Assembly: GCA_018798825.1 (NCBI GenBank)
Contig: CP076354.1
Location: 1,488,001-1,552,000, forward strand
DNA length: 64,000 nt
From: Ochrobactrum sp. BTU1
GTDB taxonomy: Bacteria; Pseudomonadota; Alphaproteobacteria; Rhizobiales; Rhizobiaceae
Direction of reading: 5' to 3'
The position numbers and the translations under genes are program-made. Below the pieces are notes generated by a model. The model saw only the letters and a program-made list of their open reading frames with translations. It was not told where the DNA came from and searched no databases. Each line of letters begins with the position of its first letter. The first letter of the stretch is position 1. This document shows, in pieces, positions 19,033-27,891 of this stretch.

Positions 19033-19527
19033 TTAGCAGCGATCAACGCGCTGAAGCGATGCCGACAGTCCCATAAGCGAGAATGTGTAGCGTGTCTGCG
19101 TGCCACGAACCGAAGTGGCCTGCACGTTAACCGAGCGGCCAGACCGCATTGCGTTGATAATGCGCGCCTCATCGCCTTCGTTCTGTGCCCAAGCCCGATT
19201 CCCTTCAGTGAAAAATGGGAACTGCGCACCGTCCACCATCACCCTCACCGTGCTATCGGCTTTAAGCTGATAACCCATAACGAGCTGGGGGCTGTAACCG
19301 CCTCCAGACTTGGAAATAATGATAAAATTATCGCCATGCCTGACGCCTGCCGGAAGGAAACTCGACGGCACAGTCAAAGCATAGCATTTGTTTCCGGGCA
19401 GCTGCGTGTTCTGATAAACGCCCCAATCCCGAAACTCACCAACATGACTTGTTTTAGCCGAAGCCGCGAAAGAACTCGCCACCAACCCTGCAAGCGCCAA
19501 CGCAACAGTGGTTGTTTTTTTAGTCAT
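19033..19527 (-). CDS. Exported IalB-like (invasion-associated locus B) protein
   Basis: 164 residues. Signal peptide 1-24 (MTKKTTTVALALAGLVASSFAASA). The mature part starts with a FRDWGVYQ motif, then KCYALTVPSSF, a beta-rich middle ending DGAQFPFFTEGNRAWAQ, and a C-terminal Cys in RVDRC. This fits the IalB domain (Bartonella IalB and many Rhizobiales paralogues), a small periplasmic or outer-membrane-associated beta protein of unsettled function. ATG 19527 is preferred: GGAGG lies nine bases upstream, and a nine-codon longer frame has no ribosome site. Confidence 0.75.
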   Translation of the reverse strand: MTKKTTTVALALAGLVASSFAASAKTSHVGEFRDWGVYQNTQLPGNKCYALTVPSSFLPAGVRHGDNFIIISKSGGGYSPQLVMGYQLKADSTVRVMVDGAQFPFFTEGNRAWAQNEGDEARIINAMRSGRSVNVQATSVRGTQTRYTFSLMGLSASLQRVDRC

Positions 19528-19664
19528 TGCCTGAAACCTCCATAATATCGCCAATCACGCAGCATAAAAAATTGTTTCATTGCGTTACTATTTCCTTAAC
19601 AGACCCCTAAAAAATTGTTGAACAGGTAAAATCGTCGCGGCCACGCGTAATTCGCGCATGAGAA

Positions 19665-19694
19665 AGCCCGCCTGGCGATTAAACCGGGCGGGCT
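19665..19694 (-). terminator. Probable terminator of the autotransporter gene
   Basis: Arms AGCCCGCC / GGCGGGCT with a 14-nt loop; on the minus strand followed by TTCTC. It lies about 100 bases beyond the autotransporter stop codon. The T-run is short, so efficiency is doubtful. Confidence 0.5.
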
Positions 19695-19794
19695 ACAACC
19701 GTATGAGCTTATGAAATCAACCAGATTAAATTCGGATTGAAATTCAATTCACTGCTTAGAACACGTTTCGCTCTGACTAAAGCGCACCAGCGCT

Positions 19795-21846
19795 CTAAAA
19801 GCGGAACTGAAGACCGAGAGAGTAGCCAACCTGATTTCCGTCGTCATGGCCAAAGCGCGCATTGATTTCGCTAAAGACGCCGACCTGTTCAGTTACAGCG
19901 AGCTGAGCACCAAGCTGCGCACGTCCAAAGTCTTTATCAACATTGCCCAAATCGGCGATACGCACACCGCCATCCGAGAGGCTTGTCAGCTGGATGCTGT
20001 CAGGACGACCATCTGCAAACTCATGCACCCACTTCACGCTGGAATATGGACGGAGAACCATTCCATTGCCGAGCGCAATTGTGCCATGCAAACGCCAGCC
20101 GATACTGGCCTCGAATGAATCAAACGTTTGTTTGTCATAGCTCATGCCGGTGCGGAAATCGCTGTCTTCGTCAAAGCCGTTGATGCGATACCGCATATAA
20201 TCAAGACCAGCGACCGGGCCGCTTTTTACGCCGCCCAATGTGAAGTCATGGCCACCCTCAACCCGAGCGCCCCAAGACAAGGCTGACGTATCTGACGAAA
20301 GTCGTTGATCGAGTAGCACTGGGCCGTCAATCGCCTGTAGGAATATCGAGCGTTTATTATCGAAGCTGCTACGCCCGATATTCAAATCACCCGCAAGCCA
20401 ATTTGAGGCGCTGTCTTGAAACAACGCATAAATGCCAGCCTGCCAGTTGTCGCTCTCGATGGAACCCTCGTGGTTGAGCTTATCGTGACTGCGTTGAAAT
20501 CCGATACTGCCGCCGAAGGTCCAGGAATCGTTGTAACGATAATCACCGAGAAGATTGATGCCCAAACGCGTTGCATCGGATACGCCAGGTAGATCGAAGC
20601 CGCTACCGGGATAGATATCGCCTTCGATACTCGCTTCGCCCTTAAACGTCCCGACAGCGCGGTCGCTTTCAAGCAAACTAAGCCAGCGGCGGTTATGGAG
20701 GTTAACCAGAGCATCATGCTGACGGCCAAGCTGATCCGACATCTGCCTGATCATCGCGCCGCCTGAAGCTGTCGAAGCAAGAAGGTCGGCGTTGGTCAGC
20801 TCCAGCACAAGGCGGGTCAACAGCCGTGAATAATCGCGTAGGCGCTGTTCGACACGTTCTTCGCCAAAGGCGTCCGTTAAGACCTGTTCATTATCGCGCG
20901 CCGGATTATGCCAGGTGCTGCCTCCCGGGATCGCTGGATTATCGGTCTGTGTATAGCCATCAAGATCGCCAAGTTCCCAATTGGTTGATTCCATGTAGAG
21001 GACCGGAATGCCAAGACCAAGAAAACTATCACCGTCACTACAGCAGCCTGTACCGGCCGGATATGCCGGGTCCAATCCAGGATTGGTGAAGAGCGAGATA
21101 TTCAGCTCATCCGCAATTCTGAAAATCTGCTCGCGATAAGACGCCAGAGCTGGATTAGCGACGCTGTTGCGGCCTGCATGCGCATACATTTTATCGCCGG
21201 TCATCAGACTGTCGATATTGATCATGCCGAGCATGTTGGCGCGCGCTTCAGCGCTTAACGAAGCGACGTAGGCACGCGATCCGCGCAAACCTTCTTCTTC
21301 CGCACCAAAGCCAACCACTTCCAACCCGTTTTCAAGCTGGATACCGGCCATGTTGCGCGCAATTTCGGTCAGAACGCCAGCGCCCGACGCATTGTCATCC
21401 AGACCCTGCAAGGTAGGCCGACCGAAGAACGTGTCGTAATGCGCGCCCACCACGAGATATTTTCCGGTCGTACCAGCTGCCGAAGCGATTACGTTCTTCG
21501 ACGCACGGCTGGTGCCGCTAGCTGTCCAATTAAAGTTCTGGATTGATGTTTCATATCCCACACCAAGCCGCGACTGCATCCAGCTGGTTGCAGCTTCAAA
21601 ATTAGCAGTTCCGCGATATCGGCCCGGATAATCATTTATCAGTTTATCGACTGTTTGATTGGCATATTGACCGTAATCATACGCAGCAGCATCGCTGCTC
21701 ATTGATACGCCAGCGATCCCAACGGCTACAGCAAGAGCACCAGCAGCGCTGGTAAATGCCGAAGCACGCTTCAGTTTCTTACAATCAGACGCAATAATTC
21801 CCGCGGCCTGACCCTCGCCAGACCACCGTCCCATTTTATAACTCAC
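19795..21846 (-). CDS. M28 aminopeptidase autotransporter (AaaA-like)
   Basis: About 683 residues: extended signal peptide (to about 55, core AAGALAVAVGIAGVSM), M28 zinc peptidase domain (about 60-350), linker, and C-terminal autotransporter barrel (about 400-683) ending in RF. M28 ligands are all visible: GAHYDTFFG (His 136, Asp 138), GLDDNASG (Asp 150), GAEEEGL (general-base Glu and metal Glu, 183-185), NIDSL (Asp 212) and STWHNPA (His 313). A pair CCSDGDSF lies near 268. Pseudomonas AaaA, an arginine-specific aminopeptidase, has the same architecture. It should sit on the cell surface and trim N-terminal residues from peptides. The start is uncertain: GTG 21846 has AGGTGG eight bases upstream; ATG 21834 and GTG 21858 are alternatives. 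Confidence 0.85.
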   Translation of the reverse strand: MSYKMGRWSGEGQAAGIIASDCKKLKRASAFTSAAGALAVAVGIAGVSMSSDAAAYDYGQYANQTVDKLINDYPGRYRGTANFEAATSWMQSRLGVGYETSIQNFNWTASGTSRASKNVIASAAGTTGKYLVVGAHYDTFFGRPTLQGLDDNASGAGVLTEIARNMAGIQLENGLEVVGFGAEEEGLRGSRAYVASLSAEARANMLGMINIDSLMTGDKMYAHAGRNSVANPALASYREQIFRIADELNISLFTNPGLDPAYPAGTGCCSDGDSFLGLGIPVLYMESTNWELGDLDGYTQTDNPAIPGGSTWHNPARDNEQVLTDAFGEERVEQRLRDYSRLLTRLVLELTNADLLASTASGGAMIRQMSDQLGRQHDALVNLHNRRWLSLLESDRAVGTFKGEASIEGDIYPGSGFDLPGVSDATRLGINLLGDYRYNDSWTFGGSIGFQRSHDKLNHEGSIESDNWQAGIYALFQDSASNWLAGDLNIGRSSFDNKRSIFLQAIDGPVLLDQRLSSDTSALSWGARVEGGHDFTLGGVKSGPVAGLDYMRYRINGFDEDSDFRTGMSYDKQTFDSFEASIGWRLHGTIALGNGMVLRPYSSVKWVHEFADGRPDSIQLTSLSDGGVRIADLGNVDKDFGRAQLGAQLAVTEQVGVFSEINARFGHDDGNQVGYSLGLQFRF

Positions 21847-22059
21847 TGTGATTCCCACCTGTTTTTATAGTTCACACAGGAATTTCTAATTAATGAAATA
21901 CAATGCGTCACGCCGTTATTGCATCTAATCAACACTTAAACTGCGACGTTGTTGATTATGACTACCGTGGTCGAAAACTATTTCAAAACAGCTCACAAGG
22001 TTCCTTCGCTTGAGTAAGCGAAACCCATTGAAAATCGAGAATAAGTTTTGTGGAGAAAA

Positions 22060-22136
22060 TGGTGGGCCCGGAGGGACTCGAACCCCCAACCAAGCGGTTA
22101 TGAGCCGCCGGCTCTGACCAATTGAGCTACAGGCCC
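22060..22136 (-). tRNA. tRNA with CAU anticodon, probably tRNA-Ile2
   Basis: A complete 77-nt cloverleaf with encoded CCA. Acceptor stem GGGCCTG / CGGGCCC, D-stem GCTC/GAGC, anticodon loop CTCATAA, T-loop TTCGAGT. Anticodon CAT (bases 22100-22102 on the plus strand). The anticodon stem lacks the three G-C pairs of initiator tRNA, and the TTGGT following it resembles tRNA-Ile2, whose C34 is changed to lysidine by TilS. Elongator tRNA-Met is the alternative. It stands alone, not in an rRNA operon. Confidence 0.95.
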
Positions 22137-22410
22137 ACGCAACACTGCACCTACCCTAAAGAAAGATACGACACAAGCTGTCAATTACACGAGTTGCCCT
22201 AATGCGCACATATTCGATTGTCATTCATGCAACTCAAGACACGATTCATCTGAATTGAACCGCCAGGTTGCAAATCAACTGCGTTTCAGGCCAGATATTG
22301 TGGCGTTTTGCTTTAGAGGGAACTTAAATACACTCAATGACAAAGCAGAAATGGCTTCTCAAGGAGTCTGCTTTGCACAAGCTGCCTCAACTTTCTCTAC
22401 AGGAGATTTT

Positions 22411-23163
22411 ATGAACAACCGCGCTACTACCCTTCTTGCCACTTCATTTTCGGCAATCATGCTTGCAGGTGCATTTTCACTGCCAGCTGCAGCGCAGGAG
22501 AATCACATGACGAAGCAGCCAGCACGCATTGCAGTGACCGGCGAAGGCAAGATGAACTCTGCCCCGGACATGGCAATTCTGAACCTCACTGTATTGCGCG
22601 ATGCTGAAACGGCGCGCGAAGCAATGACGGCCAATAATGAAGCAATGGCCAAGGTGCTGGAAGCAATGAAAAAGGCCGGCGTCGAGGAGCGTGATCTCCA
22701 GACCAGCGGTATCAATATTCAGCCGCGTTATGTCTACCCAGACGACAAGAATGGCCTGAAAGAACCAAAAATAAGCGGTTATAGCGTATCCAACAGCCTG
22801 AGCGTGCGTGTGCGTGATCTGGCCAAGGTTGGCAATGTTCTCGATGAATCAGTAACGCTTGGCGTCAATCAGGGCGGCGACCTTACCTTCGTGAACGATA
22901 ATCCAGCTTCCACGATCAACGAAGCCCGTAAGCGTGCCGTTGCTGATGCGATTGCCAAGGCAAAGACCCTTGCTGATGCAGCAGGCGTTGGCCTCGGTCG
23001 CGTCGTTGAAATCAACGAACAGAGCCGACCGCCTATGCCGATGCCGATCGCGCGTCAGGCCAAGATGATGGCAGCCGCTGCCCCTGAGGATTCAGTTCCA
23101 GTCGCAGCTGGTGAAAACAGCTATAATGTTTCGGTAAACGTCGTTTTCGAGATCAAGGAATAA
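22411..23163 (+). CDS. bp26: Periplasmic immunogenic protein BP26/Omp28 (SIMPL domain)
   Basis: 250 residues. Signal peptide 1-28 ending LPAAAQ; the mature protein reads [20 protein letters not shown], then [46 protein letters not shown] and [18 protein letters not shown], ending [12 protein letters not shown]. This matches the Brucella BP26/Omp28 antigen closely along its length, with scattered substitutions. BP26 is a SIMPL-domain protein that assembles in the periplasm; its cellular function is unclear but it is a classic serological antigen. AGGAG lies six bases before ATG 22411. The ORF is open for 52 more codons upstream but these have no ribosome site. Two terminators follow. Confidence 0.95.
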   Translation: MNNRATTLLATSFSAIMLAGAFSLPAAAQENHMTKQPARIAVTGEGKMNSAPDMAILNLTVLRDAETAREAMTANNEAMAKVLEAMKKAGVEERDLQTSGINIQPRYVYPDDKNGLKEPKISGYSVSNSLSVRVRDLAKVGNVLDESVTLGVNQGGDLTFVNDNPASTINEARKRAVADAIAKAKTLADAAGVGLGRVVEINEQSRPPMPMPIARQAKMMAAAAPEDSVPVAAGENSYNVSVNVVFEIKE

Positions 23164-23173
23164 CGACAAAGAA

Positions 23174-23191
23174 GGGGCGCTCACGCGCCCC
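23174..23191 (+). terminator. Terminator of bp26
   Basis: Stem GGGGCGC / GCGCCCC with a 4-nt loop, then TTTACT, ten bases after the stop codon. Confidence 0.75.
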
Positions 23192-23217
23192 TTTACTCTA
23201 CCAGTCTAAGACAACAG

Positions 23218-23250
23218 AAAAAGCCAGCCTGAGTTTCAGGCTGGCTTTTT
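23218..23250. terminator. Bidirectional terminator between bp26 and the basic exported protein
   Basis: A perfect 15-bp stem AAAAAGCCAGCCTGA / TCAGGCTGGCTTTTT, 3-nt loop, T-runs on both strands. Confidence 0.93.
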
Positions 23251-23269
23251 GTTTAGTCACGAGGTCCGA

Positions 23270-23626
23270 CTAACGGATGATTGGGCAACCGCGTACATTG
23301 GCGAATACAACGCCGGTCGGGCGACCATGGCGGAAGCCGCGCACCTGCACTGATTTTCCGCGATAAGCAACGCGTGCGTTACGAATACCCATGCGGTGTG
23401 CCTTCATCTTGGCGCCTTCAACCGAGCAGGCCGGACCGCGATAGGCAGGACGTCCATGATGACGATTACCACGATAATCGATGTTGATCACAGGCGAATG
23501 CGCTGCGGTGCTGACCGCAGGCACTGATGCAGGCGATGCAGCATTTGCCGAAGCACCAGCGGTGAAGACGGCAGCGAAACCGATTGCAGCAGTGACAACG
23601 AATGACTTGAGCGACATTGCGGACAT
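23270..23626 (-). CDS. Small basic exported protein, unknown function
   Basis: 118 residues. A signal peptide of about 33 residues (core VVTAAIGFAAVFTAGASANA) precedes a short Ser/Ala/Pro segment and a basic C-terminal domain rich in Arg, Gly and His (RGNRHHGRPAYRGP, then MKAHRMGIRNARV, RGKSVQVRGFRHGR). Two cysteines (in GPACSVEGAK and RGCPIIR) could form a disulfide. Similar small basic periplasmic proteins are common hypotheticals in Rhizobiales; I know no function. ATG 23626 is chosen for the GAAAGGG nine bases upstream; an ATG three codons later is possible. Confidence 0.7.
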   Translation of the reverse strand: MSAMSLKSFVVTAAIGFAAVFTAGASANAASPASVPAVSTAAHSPVINIDYRGNRHHGRPAYRGPACSVEGAKMKAHRMGIRNARVAYRGKSVQVRGFRHGRPTGVVFANVRGCPIIR

Positions 23627-23873
23627 CTTAAAACCCTTTCGAACTTTTATCAGGTGATCTTCACCTGAGACATCCGATAAGTAGGCCATCGAACATGAAC
23701 GGAAAGCCAAGTTCACGTTCATATAGCGTTCAGTTTGGTAAACACCGCCAAGGACCGATACAACGCATCCTCATAAAAATAATATAAAACACTCACTTAA
23801 GTTGAAAGTAGCGCCAAACCAAAATCGCCAAAGACCGAACATTAAACTTACTTAATGCACCCTAATAAGACGA

Positions 23874-24320
23874 TTAATCCAATGGCACCATGTGCTGGAT
23901 GTATTCTTCTTCATCCTTGAGTTCATGATCAAAAGCCGTCACCTTGCCGCGAACGGAGACGCCGGCTTCGTAGATCGTATCTGGCGAACCTGATACCAGT
24001 GGGTGCCACCAATAGAGATCAGCACCTTCTGCAACCAAGCGATAAGCACAGGTAGCCGGAAGCCAATTGACTTCATGAACGATCTCAGGCGTCAGGAACA
24101 CACAATCCGGCACCGTTTTGCGACGGTTCGGATAGTCGCTGCACTTGCAGCTCTCCGCGTCCAGAAGTGTACAGGCAACAGTCGTCCAGTAGACTTCCTC
24201 AGTGTCGTCATCCAGCAATTTATGCAGGCAGCACTGACCACATCCATCGCACAGGCTTTCCCATTCCTGTCGGTTGAGCTGCTCTAGAGATTTGGTTTGC
24301 CAGAAGGGTTTCTTATCCAT
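23874..24320 (-). CDS. ycgN: YcgN family cysteine-cluster protein (UPF0260)
   Basis: 148 residues. The Cys-rich pattern is clear: [13 protein letters not shown] at 23-35, [19 protein letters not shown] at 48-66, PDCVFLTPE and PATCAYRLV further on. These match the YcgN/UPF0260 family, which has the zinc- or iron-sulfur-cluster signature of the YkgJ superfamily. The cluster type and role are unproven. It reads into a 240-base gap before the basic exported protein and diverges from the DUF2798 gene; no strong ribosome site is visible ahead of the ATG. Confidence 0.9.
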   Translation of the reverse strand: MDKKPFWQTKSLEQLNRQEWESLCDGCGQCCLHKLLDDDTEEVYWTTVACTLLDAESCKCSDYPNRRKTVPDCVFLTPEIVHEVNWLPATCAYRLVAEGADLYWWHPLVSGSPDTIYEAGVSVRGKVTAFDHELKDEEEYIQHMVPLD

Positions 24321-24529
24321 GACGCTGCATATAGTGCAATTAGATACTTTTGGGCATGGGCAAATCGCCGCCCTTCCCTATTGAATGCTGAGCATTCTTG
24401 CGTTAGACAACCTTCGTCATCCTTATGACCGTAAGCGTCTTACGTTAGGCAACGCATCAATTTAGCTGGGAACGGCTATCCGCTTTGATGTTTCGTTGCG
24501 CGTTCCCCGCATAATATTCAGGAATACAT

Positions 24530-24790
24530 ATGTCTCAGTTTAACGGGTCACGCCGCAGAAAACTGCCAGCGCGTTATGCATCTATTGTGATGCCATTCAT
24601 TCTTTCGGTCATGATGACCTTCGTCGTCTCGCTGATCGCAACGGCGAAAAGCCTTGGCTTTGCCCACCCTGATCTGGCCTATAGCTGGATGACTTCGTGG
24701 GCTCTGTCCTGGGCAATAGCCTTCCCGGTCCTGCTTGCCATCCTGCCAGTGGTTCGAAAGATGGTCGGCTTCGTCTGCCACCCGCATTAG
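24530..24790 (+). CDS. DUF2798 small membrane protein
   Basis: 86 residues with two membrane segments (about 20-42 and 56-78) and a basic N-terminus (SRRRKLPARYASIVMPFILS). The SWMTSWALSWAIAFPVLL region is the DUF2798 hallmark. Function unknown. AGGAATACAT precedes ATG 24530. About 90 bases upstream, GTAAGcgtCTTAC is a short perfect palindrome that might be an operator. Confidence 0.8.
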   Translation: MSQFNGSRRRKLPARYASIVMPFILSVMMTFVVSLIATAKSLGFAHPDLAYSWMTSWALSWAIAFPVLLAILPVVRKMVGFVCHPH

Positions 24791-24910
24791 AGCGCCGTGC
24801 GTCCATTCGGACGCACAAAGGACGCTCTAAACTATCGAATCTACGCATCGTGCTTTCCGAAAATCGATTCCGATCTTCGGGCCGATGCTGTGGAGCGCCG
24901 TGCGCCCTTT
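24789..24910 (+). repeat. Intergenic repeat with TGCGTCC hairpins
   Basis: Begins agagcgccgtgcgtcc, has a hairpin TGCGTCC-attc-GGACGCA, then ggacgctctaaa, atctacgcatcgtgctttcc, gaaaatcgattccgatc, and a second partial agcgccgtgcgcccttttgc. This wording recurs in Brucella/Ochrobactrum intergenic DNA. It follows the DUF2798 stop immediately, overlapping its TAG. Confidence 0.65.
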
Positions 24911-24948
24911 TGCGTAGGATAATGAGATAATAAATAACTAGGGCATAC

Positions 24949-24982
24949 AAAAAAGCCGCGCAGTGTTCATGCGCGGCTTTTT
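24949..24982 (-). terminator. Terminator of the HlyU-like gene
   Basis: AAAAAAGCCGCGC / GCGCGGCTTTTT with a 9-nt loop, 18 bases past the HlyU-like stop codon; T-run on both strands. Confidence 0.88.
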
Positions 24983-25000
24983 CAATTTATTGTAGTTCGC

Positions 25001-25291
25001 TTAGCGGAAGATAGCTTCGCCCTGCTCATCCACGATCTGACGACCCTTATTAAGCGAAATGCTCGCGGCATCTTCAATGCCAGGGCAGCGATCAGCGCGC
25101 ACAAAGCGATGTTCTTTCAGCTCACCATTGATCGTCTTCGAGATAACACCGCAAACCTGATACTGGCCGCCTTCGCTGTAAGGCGTCGCGATGATCAGAA
25201 AGTCTTTGTGTTCAAGACGCCCAGCTTCTTTCGGTGCTGCTGGGGTTTCTTCAACAGAGCCACCGCCAAAAAGACGCTTCAGAAAAGACAT
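25001..25291 (-). CDS. HlyU family protein
   Basis: 96 residues, beginning MSFLKRLFGGG and ending with the conserved HRFVRADRCPGIEDAAS and SLNKGRQIVDEQG. This is the HlyU family of Rhizobiales (named after, but not related in fold to, the Vibrio ArsR-type HlyU). The N-terminal amphipathic helix may bind membrane. A regulatory role is assumed from the family name only. GAGGGAGCG precedes the ATG. It lies 58 bases downstream of rpoD on the same strand and could receive read-through. Confidence 0.8.
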   Translation of the reverse strand: MSFLKRLFGGGSVEETPAAPKEAGRLEHKDFLIIATPYSEGGQYQVCGVISKTINGELKEHRFVRADRCPGIEDAASISLNKGRQIVDEQGEAIFR

Positions 25292-25349
25292 AACGCTCCC
25301 TCTTTATAAAAATCGCCCGAAACCGTATCCGGCATCGGGCGAGGAGTTA

Positions 25350-27368
25350 TTAGCTGTCGAGGAACGAACGCAGCTTGCGCGAGCGGCTCGGATGCTTGAG
25401 CTTGCGCAGTGCCTTCGCTTCAATCTGACGGATACGTTCGCGCGTTACCGAGAACTGCTGACCGACTTCTTCAAGCGTATGGTCAGTGTTCATGCCGATA
25501 CCGAAACGCATACGCAGCACGCGTTCTTCACGCGGTGTAAGCGATGCGAGAACGCGGGTCGTCGTATCGCGAAGGTTTGCCTGAATGGCCGCATCAATTG
25601 GCAGCAGCGCATTCTTGTCTTCGATGAAATCGCCCAGGTGTGAATCTTCTTCATCACCAACTGGCGTTTCAAGCGAAATTGGTTCTTTGGCGATTTTCAG
25701 AACCTTGCGCACTTTTTCAAGCGGCATGGCCAGCTTTTCAGCCAATTCTTCCGGCGTTGGTTCACGACCGATTTCATGCAGCATCTGGCGCGAGGTACGA
25801 ACGATCTTGTTGATCGTTTCGATCATATGCACCGGAATACGTATGGTGCGGGCCTGATCGGCAATCGAACGGGTGATCGCCTGACGGATCCACCAGGTCG
25901 CATAGGTCGAGAACTTGTAACCACGGCGATATTCGAACTTATCGACCGCCTTCATCAGACCGATATTGCCTTCCTGAATAAGATCAAGGAACTGAAGGCC
26001 ACGATTGGTGTACTTCTTGGCAATCGAGATAACGAGACGAAGGTTGGCTTCCACCATTTCCTTCTTGGCGATGGTTGCTTCGCGTTCGCCCTTCTGAACC
26101 TGATTGACGATGCGACGGAATTCGCCAATCGAAATCGCGGTTTCAGTAGCCAACATCTGAATTTCCGAACGCAGACGATCAATCGTGCGTTCTTCCTTCG
26201 TGGCGAAGTCTTTCCAGCCGCGAGCAGCCAGAGTGCCGACGCGCTCAACCCACTTTGGATCAAGTTCGTGACCCTGATATTCCTTCAGGAACTCTTCACG
26301 ACGCACGCCAAACGATTCAGCCAGACGCAGCAGCTTGCCTTCGTTCTGAACGAGACGCTTGTTGATGTCGTAAAGCTGTTCAACCAGCTGTTCGATACGG
26401 TTCTGGTTCAGCGAAAGCGACTTAACCGCCTTGATCAGCTGATCCTTCAGTTCCTTGTAACGACGTTCCTGGCTGGAAGACAGATCAGCGGCAGCAGCCA
26501 GACGGCTTTCAACCTGCTGGTCCTGCAGCTTACGCAGCTTGCGATAGGTATCTGCGATCAGATCGAGTGTTTCCATGACCTGTGGGCGCAGTTCGGCTTC
26601 CATAGCCGCCAGCGACAGGTTGGCTTCATCCTCGTCTTCTTCTTCCTCTTCCGCAGGCATGTCACCGCCGACATTGGTAATGTCGTCGTCATCACGCGAA
26701 CGGCGCGGACCCTTGTCATCACGCGGCTTTTCTTCTTCCACGCGCTCGACAATCGGAGCCTGCTTGGCTTCCGGTCCGGCATAAGTGGTTTCAAGGTCGA
26801 TGATTTCACGCAGCAGAATGTTGGATTCATTCAGCTGTTCACGCCAGATGATGATCGCCTGGAATGTCAGCGGGCTTTCGCAAAGCCCTGCAATCATCGT
26901 TTCACGACCGGCTTCAATGCGCTTTGCGATGGCGATTTCGCCTTCGCGTGACAGAAGCTCGACGGAACCCATTTCGCGCAGATACATGCGCACCGGATCG
27001 TCCGTACGATCAGTCGGCTCTTTCTTGGTAGTGGTGGCAGCAACAGCCGTTCCGGTCGATTCGACCAGATCGCCACCTTCTTCATTGTCGTCGTCGCTGT
27101 TGTCGTCGCGATCGTTTTCCTGTTCGTCGTCTTCAACGACGTTGATACCCATGTCCGAAAGCATGGCCATCGTGTCTTCGATCTGCTCGGATGTCACTTC
27201 CTCGGAAGGCAGCACGGCATTCAGCTCGTCCATAGTGACGTAGCCGCGCTTCTTCGCGAGCTTGATCATCTTCTTGACAGCATCGTCAGAAAGGTCGAGA
27301 AGCGGCCCGTCGGTCGCACCTTCGCGCTCGACTTCGGCTTCTTCGTTTTCCTTAACCTTCGTTGCCAT
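25350..27368 (-). CDS. rpoD: RNA polymerase primary sigma factor RpoD (sigma-70)
   Basis: 672 residues. Region 1.1 (about 1-90) includes [11 protein letters not shown]; then an acidic stretch (residues 85-105) and the alphaproteobacterial insert (about 205-245, many Asp/Glu/Arg). Region 1.2 has [11 protein letters not shown], region 2 [53 protein letters not shown]; region 3 has [12 protein letters not shown]; region 4 has LREERVL-like [13 protein letters not shown] and the [20 protein letters not shown]. It directs core polymerase to housekeeping promoters. GGAGACGAG precedes ATG 27368. dnaG lies upstream on the same strand, the ancestral macromolecular-synthesis operon order, but 523 bases apart, so rpoD probably has its own promoters. 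Confidence 0.98.
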   Translation of the reverse strand: MATKVKENEEAEVEREGATDGPLLDLSDDAVKKMIKLAKKRGYVTMDELNAVLPSEEVTSEQIEDTMAMLSDMGINVVEDDEQENDRDDNSDDDNEEGGDLVESTGTAVAATTTKKEPTDRTDDPVRMYLREMGSVELLSREGEIAIAKRIEAGRETMIAGLCESPLTFQAIIIWREQLNESNILLREIIDLETTYAGPEAKQAPIVERVEEEKPRDDKGPRRSRDDDDITNVGGDMPAEEEEEDEDEANLSLAAMEAELRPQVMETLDLIADTYRKLRKLQDQQVESRLAAAADLSSSQERRYKELKDQLIKAVKSLSLNQNRIEQLVEQLYDINKRLVQNEGKLLRLAESFGVRREEFLKEYQGHELDPKWVERVGTLAARGWKDFATKEERTIDRLRSEIQMLATETAISIGEFRRIVNQVQKGEREATIAKKEMVEANLRLVISIAKKYTNRGLQFLDLIQEGNIGLMKAVDKFEYRRGYKFSTYATWWIRQAITRSIADQARTIRIPVHMIETINKIVRTSRQMLHEIGREPTPEELAEKLAMPLEKVRKVLKIAKEPISLETPVGDEEDSHLGDFIEDKNALLPIDAAIQANLRDTTTRVLASLTPREERVLRMRFGIGMNTDHTLEEVGQQFSVTRERIRQIEAKALRKLKHPSRSRKLRSFLDS

Positions 27369-27891
27369 ATTGCTCGTCTCCAGGCGACACCGGTCGCTTC
27401 TAAGATATATAGAGTGGTCAAACGGTTTTGCGAGAGCGCCGTTTAACTGTTGATTCTGCGAATAGCTGATTTCACGTTAATGCCGGATTAACCCTGCCGG
27501 TATTAACGGACCCTGTCGTCTCCAAATTCTTGTGGGTAGATCCGGGATCAATGGTCGCCTTCAAGGCCCTGCCCGGTCTTTTACTATCGCCCATCAAGGC
27601 TGATTTCAGGAGTCCACTTAGGGAACGTTTATCAATATCAGTTCTTTAATCCTTGCTCGAACTGTCGTGATTCCGTCATTTGTGCCGCACGTCAAGAGCG
27701 ACTCACCTGATTCGGGTCTAAAAAGCGAATCATTTATTGTCGCGGCGCGTTCTCGGCCCTTTTCAACGCCCCAAATTCCCACAAACCCGCCATTTCCGGC
27801 AGTTTGAAGTCTTTCGCCGTTTCCAGGTGATTCGGGGTCTGTGACTTTAAACCGTTACGCGTTTACCTGATTGCAGGCAGCATGACTGAAA
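27369..27891. other. Long dnaG-rpoD intergenic region
   Basis: 523 bases without a gene. It must hold the rpoD promoters. The 200 bases nearest dnaG contain a repeated phrase (acctgattcgggtct near 27707, ggtgattcggggtctgt near 27826), which looks like two diverged copies of one short segment. I could not identify a sure terminator after dnaG or a heat-shock promoter. Confidence 0.5.

Noticed and set aside
22060..22136. Initiator tRNA-Met
   Set aside because: The anticodon is CAU but the anticodon stem lacks the three consecutive G-C pairs of initiators and the acceptor end is fully paired.
24420..24450. Rho-independent terminator or operator at GTAAGcgtCTTAC
   Set aside because: The palindrome is only 5 bp per arm with no T-run; too weak to call as its own feature.
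24480..24525. EcfG promoter before the DUF2798 gene
   Set aside because: GGAAC and CGTT are both present but 20 bases apart, outside the 16-17 base spacing needed.
25776..26951. 391-codon open frame antisense to rpoD
   Set aside because: Shadow of the sigma factor gene; hydrophobic, Phe-rich product typical of reversed acidic coding sequence.
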